From NCBI RefSeq assembly GCF_003160695.1, contig NZ_QGDD01000001.1, positions 558,001-622,000 on the forward strand: a stretch of DNA of 64,000 nucleotides, given 5' to 3'. Below are positions 37,731 through 46,244 of this stretch, one piece after another. Each line of letters begins with the position of its first letter. The first letter of the stretch is position 1. The DNA is from Nocardioides silvaticus (lineage in GTDB: Bacteria; Actinomycetota; Actinomycetes; Propionibacteriales; Nocardioidaceae). The notes under the pieces were generated by a model. It was not told the DNA's origin and ran no database searches. It worked only from the letters and a program-made list of their open reading frames with translations. Made by a program: the position numbers and the translations under genes.

Positions 37731-38551
37731 CCATCGCCATCAACCAGACCCCGGAGTCGGTCGCCACGGCGCCCACCGTCCGTCGTACCCCTGTCGCGGC
37801 GAAGCCGGTCGGCCTGCTCGCCGACATCGGCAACGTGTTCCTCCGCGAGCTGATGCCGGTGCTCCGCAACCCGGCCTCGGTCCTCTTCGCGATGGTGCAG
37901 CCGCTGGTCTTCCTGGCGCTGTTCGCGCCGTTGCTGCCGGAGACCCCGACCGGGTCGGCGCTGCAGTGGTTCGTGCCCGGCATCGTCTCGATGACCGCGC
38001 TGATGAGCGCCTCGTTCACCGGCGCCAACCTCAGCGAGGAGATCATCAGCGGCTCCTTCGAGCGGCTGCTCGTCTCGCCGGTGCGGCGCTCGGCGCTGCT
38101 CATCGGCAAGTCGCTGCGCGAGATGGTGCCGCTGGTGCTGCAGACCCTGGTCATCGTGGTCGCCGTCGCCCCGTTCGCGTTCGACGTGCACCTGGTCGGG
38201 ATCGTCGTCGGCATCGTCGTGCTGGTGCCGTTCAGCGTCGGCCTCGGTGCGGCCAGCCTCGCCCTCGCGGTCGTCGCGAAGGACCAGGCCTGGGTGTTCT
38301 GGACCGTGCAGCAGACGGTCATCTTCCCGTTCCTGCTGCTCGCCGGCGTCCTGCTCCCCCTCGACGGCGCCCCCGGCTGGCTCCAGACGGCCTCCGACCT
38401 CAACCCGCTGCGCTACATCGTGGACGCCGAGCGCGCCCTCTTCGCCGGCGACTTCCCCGTCGACGTCGTCCTCTCCGGCGCCGCCGGCTCGCTGGTCGTG
38501 GGCGTCCTCGGTCTCTGGATCGGCGTCAAGGCGATGAAGGCCGCCAGCTGA
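37727..38551 (+). CDS. ABC-2 type exporter permease (DrrB type)
   Basis: A 274-aa membrane protein with about six helices (SVLFAMVQPLVFLALFAPLL; GIVSMTALMSASFTGANLS; LVLQTLVIVVAVAPFAF; LVGIVVGIVVLVPFSVG; TVIFPFLLLAGVLLPLD; VLSGAAGSLVVGVLGLWIG) and the ABC-2 PLDGAPGWLQTASDLNPLRYIVDA segment. Pairs with the ATPase just upstream. A strong terminator follows. Confidence 0.94.
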   Translation: MTIAINQTPESVATAPTVRRTPVAAKPVGLLADIGNVFLRELMPVLRNPASVLFAMVQPLVFLALFAPLLPETPTGSALQWFVPGIVSMTALMSASFTGANLSEEIISGSFERLLVSPVRRSALLIGKSLREMVPLVLQTLVIVVAVAPFAFDVHLVGIVVGIVVLVPFSVGLGAASLALAVVAKDQAWVFWTVQQTVIFPFLLLAGVLLPLDGAPGWLQTASDLNPLRYIVDAERALFAGDFPVDVVLSGAAGSLVVGVLGLWIGVKAMKAAS

Positions 38552-38561
38552 AGCAGCGCGT

Positions 38562-38601
38562 CGACCCGGCTCGTTCGAACGAGCCGGGTCGGCGTCTTTT
38601 T
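38562..38601. terminator. Rho-independent terminator after the ABC exporter
   Basis: A perfect 15-bp stem, CGACCCGGCTCGTTC with its complement (38562-38591, centred on TTCGAA), followed by a TTTTT run at 38597-38601 on the plus strand. It lies between convergent genes, but only the plus strand has the T-run. Confidence 0.9.
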
Positions 38602-38616
38602 CGAGCGGGGTCGGGG

Positions 38617-40077
38617 CTAGCGCGGCGGGGGGACGGGACCGAAGACCTGGTTGCAGGCCGCGCCGGAGCAGCGGGAGAGGGTGCGGGTGCGACGGGTGAG
38701 CTCGCGGCGGACGGCGCGGTAGTCGCGGTCCCAGAACCGGTTCCGCAGGGCGTAGGGATCGCGCTCGCGGTCGAAGAGGATGCCGACGTTGCGGGAGCCG
38801 GCCCGCAGGCCGAACAGGTAGCGGTCGGTGGTGACGCCGCGGTAGTCCCACCCCGGCGTGCGGTCGGCCTTCTGGTCGCCGGTCTGCACCAGGATCGTGT
38901 CGCGCACGCCGCGGCGGCCGCGCAGCCGCTCGATGCTGACTCCGTCGAGCCGGCGACCGGGGCGGGCATCCGCCCAGTCGACAAATGTGGCGACCAGGTC
39001 GACGAGCGTGACCGGCGTGTCGTCGGTGGTGCCGGGCTCGAAGCCGGGGCCGCGGACGACGAGGGGGACGTCGAGGATCTCGTCGAACAGGTAGTTCTTC
39101 GATGCCAGCCGGTGCTCCCCGAGGGCGAACCCGTTGTCGGAGGTGAGGACGAGGTAGGTGTCGTCCAGCTCACCGAGTCGGGCGAGGCGTCGTACGGTCG
39201 CGGCGATCGAGTCGTCGACCGACCGCAGCGCCCGCACCCGCGCGTGGAAGAGCCGGCTCATCCGGGCCCGGCTGACCTTGCCCGTCCGCAGTCCGCGCGG
39301 CAGGTCGCCGATCCGCTGCTCGTTGAACGACGGCTTGTCGAACGACGGCGGGCGCACCCGGAGGTAGGCCCTCCGGTACTTCGCCTGCCACCGCGGCAGC
39401 TGCGGTCGGGTGAGCGTCCCGTGCGGTGCGACGTGGTTGACGACCATGAAGAACGGCGCCCGCCCCTTCGCGAACCGGCCGAGCGTCTCGTGGGAACGGC
39501 GGGTCATCGTCGTCGTGACGTACTCGTTGCGCACCCGGTCACCGTTGAAGAACCGACCGCGCTGGTAGGTGTAGATCCCGCTGACCTGCGCGTCCCAGAA
39601 CGTCCATCCGGCCGGCTCACGGCGCGGCTGCATCCGCTCGTAGCCGTTGAGGTACTTCCCGTGGTACGACGTGCGGTACCCCGCGGCGGACAGCCAGCGC
39701 CCGACGTTCTGGTCGGGCCGCTCGAGGCTCTTGGCGCCACCCCAGCGCCCGGTGTTGTGGCGCACCCCGTTGTTCTGGCCGTACTGGCCGGTGACCAGCT
39801 CGGCCCGGGCCGGGCAGCACATCGGGTGCGGCGAGATGGCGTTGGTGAAGCGCACGCCCTGCTGGACCAGCAGCTTGCGGGTCTTCGGCAGGAACCGCAG
39901 CTCGTCGGCCCGCATGTCGTCGGTGAGGAACACGACGATGTTGGGCGCCGGGGCCCGCCGGCCGGCCCGTTCCTCGACCGAGCCCGACACGCTGGGGACG
40001 CCGACGCCGGCGAGCGTGCTCATCGCCATCGCGACGAGCACGAGCACCACAGCAGCGACCACTCCCCGAGCTCTCAC
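38617..40077 (-). CDS. Secreted sulfatase family hydrolase
   Basis: A 486-aa enzyme of the alkaline phosphatase/sulfatase superfamily. N-terminal signal or anchor (VVAAVVLVLVAMAMSTLAGVG), metal site NIVVFLTDDMRADEL, and the formylglycine site C-C-P-A-R within HPMCCPARAELVTGQ, where the first Cys is modified by a formylglycine-generating enzyme. YHGKYLNGY, VVNHVAPHG and LTSDNGFALGEHRLASK complete the active site. GTG at 40077. Natural sulfate ester is unknown. Confidence 0.93.
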   Translation of the reverse strand: MRARGVVAAVVLVLVAMAMSTLAGVGVPSVSGSVEERAGRRAPAPNIVVFLTDDMRADELRFLPKTRKLLVQQGVRFTNAISPHPMCCPARAELVTGQYGQNNGVRHNTGRWGGAKSLERPDQNVGRWLSAAGYRTSYHGKYLNGYERMQPRREPAGWTFWDAQVSGIYTYQRGRFFNGDRVRNEYVTTTMTRRSHETLGRFAKGRAPFFMVVNHVAPHGTLTRPQLPRWQAKYRRAYLRVRPPSFDKPSFNEQRIGDLPRGLRTGKVSRARMSRLFHARVRALRSVDDSIAATVRRLARLGELDDTYLVLTSDNGFALGEHRLASKNYLFDEILDVPLVVRGPGFEPGTTDDTPVTLVDLVATFVDWADARPGRRLDGVSIERLRGRRGVRDTILVQTGDQKADRTPGWDYRGVTTDRYLFGLRAGSRNVGILFDRERDPYALRNRFWDRDYRAVRRELTRRTRTLSRCSGAACNQVFGPVPPPR

Positions 40078-40134
40078 GCGCAGAAACTAGCCGAGGAGAG
40101 GCGGTCATCCAGGCGGTTCTCGGAAGTCGCTGCC

Positions 40135-41727
40135 TCACTGCAACGGGGCGTCCATCACGTCGTACGACGTGCTCCGCTCCTCCCGCACCCAGACCGGGTC
40201 CGACGTCGCGGTGGCCTCGGCGGCCAGCTCGCGCTTGAGCACCTTGTTGGTGGCGGTGCTCGGCAGCGCCGCGGCGATGCGGACGAACCTCGGCCACGCC
40301 TTCGGCGACAGGTCCGGTTGCCCGGCGAGGAACCGCTCGAGCTCGTCGGGCGACAGCTTCGCGCTGTCGCGCAGCACCACTGCGGCCATCACCTGGTCTC
40401 CGACGAGCGGGTCGGGCACGGCGTAGACCGCCGCCTGGCTGATCGCCTCGTGCCGCAGCAGCAGCCGCTCGATCGGCGCCGTCGCGAGGTTCTCCCCGTC
40501 CACCCGCAGCCAGTCGGAGGTGCGGCCGGCGAGGTAGACCCACCCGTCCTCGTCGCGGTAGGCGAGGTCGCCCGACCAGTACTGGCCACCCCGCATCCGC
40601 TCGCCGGTCGCCTCGTCGTCGTTGTAGTAGCCGGCGAAGAACCCCGCTCCGGTGGTGTTGACCAGCTCGCCGACGCACGCGTCGAGGTTGGTGACGGCGC
40701 CGCTGCCGTCGACGACCGCCCGCGGGCACTCCGCGCCCGTCTCGCGGTCGAGCACGGCGACACCCGGCGCCGGCTGTCCGATCGACCCCGGCGGCGTGCC
40801 CGGCACCCGGCTCACCACCACCGCGTTCTCGGTCGAGCCGAAGCCGTCGGCCACGACGCAGCCGAACCGACGCCCGAACTCCGCGATGTCACGGTCCGAC
40901 GCCTCGTTGCCGAACGCCACCCGCAGCGGGTTGACGGCGTCGTCGGGTCGCTCGGGCGTGGCCAGCACGTAGGCGAGCGGCTTGCCGACATAGCTGAGGT
41001 ACGTCGCGCCGTACCGCCGGACGTCGGCGAGGAACCCGCTCGCGCTGAACCGCCGCGCCAGCGCCAGCGTCGCGCCCGCGGCGGCCGCCGGCGCCAGGCA
41101 CGCGGCGACGGCGTTGCTGTGGAAGAGCGGCATCGAGCAGTAGCAGACGTCGGCGGCGGTCAACGAGAACCGGTCGACGAGCATCTCGCCGGCGAACACC
41201 GGCATCCGGTGGGTCAGCCGCACCGCCTTGGGGTCGCCGCTCGTGCCCGAGGTGAAGATGAGCATGAACAGGTCGTCGGCGGCCGACGCTGGAAACCCGT
41301 CGAGGCCGCCGTCGGCCTCGGCCACCTGCGCGGCCCACGCGTCGGTGTCGACCTCCACGACCGGGATCCCGCCGAGGTCGAGGCCGTCCAGGAGCCTTCG
41401 GTGGTCGGCGTCGGTCAGCAGGAGCTGGCAGTCCGCCCGGCGGACGTCGGCAGCGAGCGCCTCGCCGCGGCGGGTCGCGTTGATGCCCACCGTGACGTGC
41501 GCACCGAGCGCACCGGCAAGGATCGCCATCGCCATCTCGGGCGTGTTCTCCATCAGCACGCCCACGTGGGGCGGCCGCTCCGGCTCGAGCAGGTCGCGCA
41601 GCACACGCGCCCGCGCGGCACTCGCGCTCAGCACCTGCTGCCAGGTCCACCGCCGGTCCTCGAACGCCAACCCCACCCGGTCGCTGCCGGCATGCGCCAG
41701 CAGCAGGTCGCGCATCGTCTCAGCCAC
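40135..41727 (-). CDS. AMP-dependent acyl-CoA synthetase/ligase
   Basis: A 530-aa ANL-superfamily enzyme activating a carboxylic acid to an acyl adenylate. P-loop MLIFTSGTSGDPKAVRLTHR, GFGSTENA, YWSGDLAYRDEDGWVYLAGRTSDWLRVDGENLA and the C-terminal Lys region SPKAWPRFVRIAAALPSTATNKVLKREL are present. GTG at 41727 overlaps the upstream gene by 8 bp; ATG at 41715 is an alternative. Resembles FadD17-type synthetases; chain specificity not visible. Confidence 0.92.
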   Translation of the reverse strand: MAETMRDLLLAHAGSDRVGLAFEDRRWTWQQVLSASAARARVLRDLLEPERPPHVGVLMENTPEMAMAILAGALGAHVTVGINATRRGEALAADVRRADCQLLLTDADHRRLLDGLDLGGIPVVEVDTDAWAAQVAEADGGLDGFPASAADDLFMLIFTSGTSGDPKAVRLTHRMPVFAGEMLVDRFSLTAADVCYCSMPLFHSNAVAACLAPAAAAGATLALARRFSASGFLADVRRYGATYLSYVGKPLAYVLATPERPDDAVNPLRVAFGNEASDRDIAEFGRRFGCVVADGFGSTENAVVVSRVPGTPPGSIGQPAPGVAVLDRETGAECPRAVVDGSGAVTNLDACVGELVNTTGAGFFAGYYNDDEATGERMRGGQYWSGDLAYRDEDGWVYLAGRTSDWLRVDGENLATAPIERLLLRHEAISQAAVYAVPDPLVGDQVMAAVVLRDSAKLSPDELERFLAGQPDLSPKAWPRFVRIAAALPSTATNKVLKRELAAEATATSDPVWVREERSTSYDVMDAPLQ

Positions 41728-42163
41728 GCGTGCCCCCCAACCGGGCCCGCAAGCCGTTCTCACAGCCCCGCATCATCCGGTGGTGGTTCCAGCTCAACAG
41801 CGGCCGGGCGACGTACGACGCCAGCGCCAGCGCGCCGTCCACCGCGACTGCCTGCGTGAAGTCGGTCCTCGTCCGGTCCGGGCCCTCGGGAGTGAGCGTC
41901 CAGCGCACCCAGCCGTCGAGGTCGCCGGTCACTGCCACCTCGAGCACCGGAGCCTCCCGTGAGAGCGCGTCGAGCACCAGGTCGAGCGTGTACGGCAGCG
42001 CCGAGCGGCACAGCACCCGCGCGCTGTCGTCGCTGATCCGCGCCACGGCCCGCACCTGTGGCCACCACTCCGGGTAGCGCTCGAGGTCGAGCACGGTCGC
42101 GGCCACGTCGTCGAGGGGAGCCTCGGTGACCCACGACGCAGCGAAGGAGTACGACGTCCGCAC
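41720..42163 (-). CDS. SRPBCC family protein
   Basis: A 147-aa START-like protein (SWVTEAPLDDVAATVLDLERYPEWWPQVRAV at the start; RTRTDFTQAVAVDG; RPLLSWNHHRMMRGCENGLRARL helix at the end). Coupled to the acyl-CoA ligase by an 8-bp overlap, suggesting a hydrophobic acyl substrate or carrier role, which is inference. GTG start. Confidence 0.82.
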   Translation of the reverse strand: MRTSYSFAASWVTEAPLDDVAATVLDLERYPEWWPQVRAVARISDDSARVLCRSALPYTLDLVLDALSREAPVLEVAVTGDLDGWVRWTLTPEGPDRTRTDFTQAVAVDGALALASYVARPLLSWNHHRMMRGCENGLRARLGGTRG

Positions 42164-42185
42164 CCGCCCATCATCCGGGAAGGGG

Positions 42186-43070
42186 TCAGCAGGCGACGCC
42201 GCGGCCCTTCGTGAGAGACGCCCCCTTCGGGGTCTTCTTCCCGCGAGCCAGGTCGAAGCCGCGCACCCAGTCGATCCGAATGTCGGTCTTCTTCATCTCG
42301 GTGTCGTTCCCTTCACCGACGAGCCTCATCCGCACCGTCATCGGGGTCTTCGGCAGTGCCGCGGCGGCCGCCAACGACGCGACCGCGGTGCCGTTGACGA
42401 ACCAGGTGATCCGCTTCTTGGTGATCTGGAGACCGTAGAACCGGTCGTCCTCGTCCCCCTTGCGACCGAAACCCTTGAGCGTCTTCCGCCACGAGGTGCC
42501 GCCGGCATTGGCCTGGATCTTCACCGTCGACCCGCCGACCACGGTGTCGGCGACGGTGATGTTGTGCCTGCCGCAGTCGTACTGCGCCGGGTCCTCGGGG
42601 ACCAGCTCGACGACGAACCGGTAGGGCTTCCCGCCGGGGGCGTCCCGGTCCGGGTAGAAGTGGATCCGCTCCCGCAGCTCCCACCGGCCGCGCTTCGCCG
42701 GGAGTCCCTCCAGCCGGAGGGTGGTGGTCCCGCGATCCGGGGCGTTGGTGGACTGCGCAACCTCGCCGCTGTGGAACTCGAGCCCGCCGCCGTACTTCAC
42801 GACCCGGCCGGTGCCGGTGGAGTCGTCGGACCAGGAGCCGAGTCCGAACTTGCGGCCCGTGTAGGCCCCGTCTCCCAGGGACTCACCGAACTCCCACCCG
42901 AAGTCCCACTGTGCCTCGCCCCAGCCGTAGCGCTTGGCGGCCGTCGTCCCGTCGGTCGCCCGGGCCGCCGCCACGGGGCCGGGCGCTTCCGCGGTGACGG
43001 GTGCGAGGGTCGCCGGCCCGACGACGAGCGCGGTCGCCAGGACCAGGAGCCGCAGCGTGGAGCCCCTCAT
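42186..43070 (-). CDS. Secreted beta-sandwich protein of unknown family
   Basis: A 294-aa exported protein: signal peptide MRGSTLRLLVLATALVVGPA up to about residue 36, then a polar, Trp-rich body (YGWGEAQWDFGWEFGESLGDG; RGRWELRERIHFYPD; FYGLQITKKRITWFVNGTAVASL). The LQITKKRITWFVNGTAVA segment and closing RIRIDWVRGFD resemble a GH16/concanavalin-like jellyroll, but no catalytic EXDXXE is seen. It overlaps the preceding secreted gene by 4 bp. Confidence 0.7.
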   Translation of the reverse strand: MRGSTLRLLVLATALVVGPATLAPVTAEAPGPVAAARATDGTTAAKRYGWGEAQWDFGWEFGESLGDGAYTGRKFGLGSWSDDSTGTGRVVKYGGGLEFHSGEVAQSTNAPDRGTTTLRLEGLPAKRGRWELRERIHFYPDRDAPGGKPYRFVVELVPEDPAQYDCGRHNITVADTVVGGSTVKIQANAGGTSWRKTLKGFGRKGDEDDRFYGLQITKKRITWFVNGTAVASLAAAAALPKTPMTVRMRLVGEGNDTEMKKTDIRIDWVRGFDLARGKKTPKGASLTKGRGVAC

Positions 43071-43813
43071 CGGAGGACCTCCACCATGACGGTGAACGGG
43101 TGCGACTGGTGCCACCCGATGTCGTCGCCGCCCTGCTGCCAGTCGTCCAGCCGGATCCTGTAGGTCAGGGTGCCTGGGGTGGTCACCAGGATGCCCGAGA
43201 ACGTGATCTGGCCCCCGGCGTCGACCGTGCCGGTCCGGACCGTTTCCCACTCCCCCGTGTCGTCGCGGACCTGCAGCGCGGCCCCGCGCCCCTCGATGAT
43301 CGGGCGGTCGTCCTGCGGACGGAGCCGGGTGTCCCCGCCCAGCACGAGGAGGCTGCCGACCGTTGCCGACGTGGGTCCGGTGACCTCGACGTCCGGGAAC
43401 ACGGAGTGGAACTGGTAGTCCTCGGTGTCCACACCGCCGCCCGCGAGCTGGAACCACGGGTTGTTCATCGCAGGTGCGGGAAAGTCGAAGTCGAAGCTGC
43501 CGTCCGGTCGGGTGACGATGCTGAAGTCCTCACCGGTGCGGGGGTCCGGGACGCGGACCCAGGGCGAGGTCTTGTTGCCGCGGCGCTCCATGAACAGCCT
43601 GACCCCGCCCTTGCCCACGTCGCCGGAGAAGTGCAGCAGCTGGCCGCCAGTGGTGTGGCCGTCGGAGTAGGAGGTGTACGGGGTGACCGTCAATGTCCCG
43701 GCCCTCGCTGCCGCCCCCGACCCACTGGGCAGCAGGAACAGGGCGCCGACGATCGCGGCCACCGGGAACCAGAGGAGGACGGACGCCGGACGTCGCCGCA
43801 TCGAGATCTTCAT
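43067..43813 (-). CDS. Secreted protein of unknown function
   Basis: A 248-aa exported protein: basic start MKISMRRRPASVLLW, hydrophobic core to about residue 38, then beta-rich sequence (LTVTPYTSYSDGHTTGGQLLHFSGDVGKGGVRLFMERRG ... TLTYRIRLDDWQQGGDDIGW). No family recognised; the layout suggests tandem Ig-like sandwiches. Coupled to the next gene, with which it probably forms a secreted pair. Divergent from the phosphohexomutase gene. Confidence 0.68.
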   Translation of the reverse strand: MKISMRRRPASVLLWFPVAAIVGALFLLPSGSGAAARAGTLTVTPYTSYSDGHTTGGQLLHFSGDVGKGGVRLFMERRGNKTSPWVRVPDPRTGEDFSIVTRPDGSFDFDFPAPAMNNPWFQLAGGGVDTEDYQFHSVFPDVEVTGPTSATVGSLLVLGGDTRLRPQDDRPIIEGRGAALQVRDDTGEWETVRTGTVDAGGQITFSGILVTTPGTLTYRIRLDDWQQGGDDIGWHQSHPFTVMVEVLR

Positions 43814-43877
43814 CGCCCTGCAATCTAGGACGTCCCTCGGGTTCCCTGCACCCTTTCGGGCACTAACGTTGCCGTCC

Positions 43878-45563
43878 ATGACAACGCCCGACGTCGACGT
43901 CCTCCTCTCGAAGGCACGCGCCTGGGTCGCCGAGGACCCGGACGAGCGCACGCGGTCGGAGCTCCAGGACCTGATCACCCGCATCGAGGACGACGCCGGC
44001 GACGCCGCCGATGACGTCGCCGACCTGGCCGACCGGTTCCGCGGCACCCTCGAGTTCGGCACTGCGGGCCTGCGGGGCGCCCTCGGCGCGGGTCCCAACC
44101 GGATGAACCGGGTCGTCGTCATCCGCGCGGCGGCCGGCCTGGCGTCGTACCTCATGGACAACGGCGCCGCCGCCGGCAGCCCCGTCGTCATCGGATACGA
44201 CGCGCGCCACAACTCCGACGTCTTCGCGCAGGACACCGCCGAGGTGATGAGCGGGGCCGGGCTGACGCCGCTGCTCATGCCGCGGCCGCTCCCGACGCCG
44301 CTGCTGGCCTACGCGATCCGCGAGCTCGGCTGCGTCGCGGGCGTGATGGTCACGGCCAGCCACAACCCGCCCCAGGACAACGGCTACAAGGTCTACCTCG
44401 GCGACGGCAGCCAGATCGTGCCTCCGGCCGACGCCGAGATCGCGGCCCGGATCGCGGCCGTCGGCACCCTTGCGTCCGTGCCGCGGGAGCCCCTGAAGGC
44501 GACCGGCGGCCGGGTGCTCGACGAGGGCATCGTCGACTCCTACCTCGACACCGTCGCCGCGCTCGCCGACGACGGCCCGCGCGACCTCGCGGTCGTCTAC
44601 ACCCCGCTGCACGGCGTCGGCGGCACCTCGGTCGTCCAGGTGCTCGAGACCGCGGGCTTCTCCTCGCCGCAGGTGGTCGAGGCCCAGGAGCAGCCGGACG
44701 CCGAATTCCCGACCGTCGCGTTCCCCAACCCCGAAGAACCCGGCGCGATGGACCTCGCGCTGGCGCTCGCCGAGAGCAACGACGCCGACCTCGTGGTGGC
44801 CAACGATCCTGACGCCGACCGGTGCGCTGCCGCGATCCCGGGCCCGGACGGCTGGCGGATGCTGCGCGGCGACGAGGTCGGCGCCCTCCTCGCCTCCCAC
44901 CTCCTGCGGCGCGGCAAGCGCGGCACCTACGCCACCTCGATCGTGTCCTCCTCGCTGCTCGGCAAGCTGGCGGCGGCCGCCGGCCAGGAGCACGTCGAGA
45001 CGCTGACCGGCTTCAAGTGGATCGGCCGGCTGCCGGGACTGGCCTTCGGCTACGAGGAGGCGCTCGGCTACTGCGTCGACCCCGAGCACGTCGCGGACAA
45101 GGACGGGGTCTCGGCCCTGCTGCTCCTCTGCGAGCTCGCCGCCGCCGCGAAGGCCGACGGCCTCGGCCTGCAGGACCTGCTCGACGAGATCGCGGTCGAG
45201 CACGGGCTGCACGCGACCGACCAGGTGTCGGTGCGGGTCACCGACCTCGGCGAGATCGCGACCGCGATGGCCCGGCTCCGCGAGACGCCACCGCAGGAGC
45301 TGGGCGGGCTCGCGGTCGAGCAGGCCGAGGACCTCAGCACGGGCAGCGCGGACCTGCCCCCGACCGACGGCCTCCGCTACCGGCTGGCCGACGGCGCCAG
45401 GGTGATCGTGCGCCCGAGCGGCACCGAGCCCAAACTGAAGTGCTACCTCGAGGTGGTCGTCCCGGTCGCGGACGGCGACGTCGCCGCGGCCCGGGCGGCG
45501 GCGAGCACCACCCTCGAGGCGATGAAGGCCGACGTCGCGGCTGCCGCCGGCATCGCGCCGTAG
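43878..45563 (+). CDS. Phosphoglucomutase/phosphomannomutase (PgmA/ManB family)
   Basis: A 561-aa alpha-D-phosphohexomutase: GTAGLRGALGAGPNRMN at the N-terminus, active-site Ser in VTASHNPPQDNGYKVY, metal loop ANDPDADRCA, sugar-binding GYEEALGYCVD and phosphate loop RPSGTEPKLKCYLEV. Converts hexose-1-phosphate and hexose-6-phosphate. ATG at 43878 chosen because the frame upstream overlaps the divergent secreted gene. Length fits PGM2-like bacterial enzymes. Confidence 0.94.
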   Translation: MTTPDVDVLLSKARAWVAEDPDERTRSELQDLITRIEDDAGDAADDVADLADRFRGTLEFGTAGLRGALGAGPNRMNRVVVIRAAAGLASYLMDNGAAAGSPVVIGYDARHNSDVFAQDTAEVMSGAGLTPLLMPRPLPTPLLAYAIRELGCVAGVMVTASHNPPQDNGYKVYLGDGSQIVPPADAEIAARIAAVGTLASVPREPLKATGGRVLDEGIVDSYLDTVAALADDGPRDLAVVYTPLHGVGGTSVVQVLETAGFSSPQVVEAQEQPDAEFPTVAFPNPEEPGAMDLALALAESNDADLVVANDPDADRCAAAIPGPDGWRMLRGDEVGALLASHLLRRGKRGTYATSIVSSSLLGKLAAAAGQEHVETLTGFKWIGRLPGLAFGYEEALGYCVDPEHVADKDGVSALLLLCELAAAAKADGLGLQDLLDEIAVEHGLHATDQVSVRVTDLGEIATAMARLRETPPQELGGLAVEQAEDLSTGSADLPPTDGLRYRLADGARVIVRPSGTEPKLKCYLEVVVPVADGDVAAARAAASTTLEAMKADVAAAAGIAP

Positions 45564-45569
45564 CAGCGG

Positions 45570-46160
45570 TCAGAGGAACGCGGTCACGACGACCGCGAGA
45601 CCGAAGCCCGTGAGCAGGCCGATCTCGGGCCAGGCCCGCTCGGTGACCGCCTCCTCGGCCAGCACCTGCTGCTCGTCGGAGTAGCGCTCGACCCCCTGCC
45701 GGGCCCGGGCGTCCTCGGCCCGCTTGTCGATGCGGCGCTCGACGATGGCGCCGTACGACAGCTTCCCGATCTCGGCGCCCGTCACCGCCCCGCGCTGGTC
45801 GTCGCGGCGCGCCTGCCACATACTGCGGCTGACCCCGGAGCAGGTGAACCGCCGCGCGCCGGCGCTCACGGCCAGCCACTGCCGCACCACGACCTGCTCG
45901 ATCGCTGCCAGCGGCACCCGCGAGGTGCTCACCGGGTTGCGGAGGACGAGGCGGTCCCCCTCGATCGCGACGGAGGGCCGGATCAGCACGACCCAGATGC
46001 CGACCGCGGCCAGCCCGCAACACGCGTAGACCACGGGCGGGTAGGCCTGCCCGATGCCCGGGATCCCCAGCACCACGACGAGCCCGACGAGCGCCAGGCC
46101 CAGGCCGCCGAGGACCCGGCCGCCCCATGTCGTGAACCGCTCGTCCCGCTCTTGCGTCAC
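45570..46160 (-). CDS. Membrane protein with bacterial PH-like domain
   Basis: A 196-aa protein with two N-terminal helices (VLGGLGLALVGLVVVLGIPGI; VVYACCGLAAVGIWVVLI), then RPSVAIEGDRLVLRNPVSTSRVPLAAIEQVVV, typical of small bacterial PH domains (PF10756 type), and a C-terminal helix (PEIGLLTGFGLAVVVTAFL). GTG at 46160. Function unknown. Six bp from the stop of the converging phosphohexomutase gene. Confidence 0.75.
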   Translation of the reverse strand: MTQERDERFTTWGGRVLGGLGLALVGLVVVLGIPGIGQAYPPVVYACCGLAAVGIWVVLIRPSVAIEGDRLVLRNPVSTSRVPLAAIEQVVVRQWLAVSAGARRFTCSGVSRSMWQARRDDQRGAVTGAEIGKLSYGAIVERRIDKRAEDARARQGVERYSDEQQVLAEEAVTERAWPEIGLLTGFGLAVVVTAFL

Positions 46161-46206
46161 CTGGGGTCCGCCCTCTCCTCGGATCGTTGCTGGCTGGTGC
46201 TCGACA

Positions 46207-46222
46207 GTTGTCGTCCGACAAC
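46207..46222. promoter_or_regulatory. Palindrome in the deoC promoter region
   Basis: GTTGTCGTCCGACAAC is a perfect 7+7 bp inverted repeat 23 bp before the deoC ATG, just upstream of a TATGCT resembling a -10 box (46233-46238). A deoxynucleoside-type repressor site is plausible but no regulator gene is adjacent. It may also serve the divergent PH-domain gene. Confidence 0.5.
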
Positions 46223-46244
46223 CTCCCAAGCCTATGCTGGGTTG

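Noticed and set aside
37966..41859. Open frame of 1297 codons across the ABC permease, sulfatase and ligase region
   Set aside because: Crosses a strong terminator and three well-supported genes in other frames; composition is that of a shadow frame.
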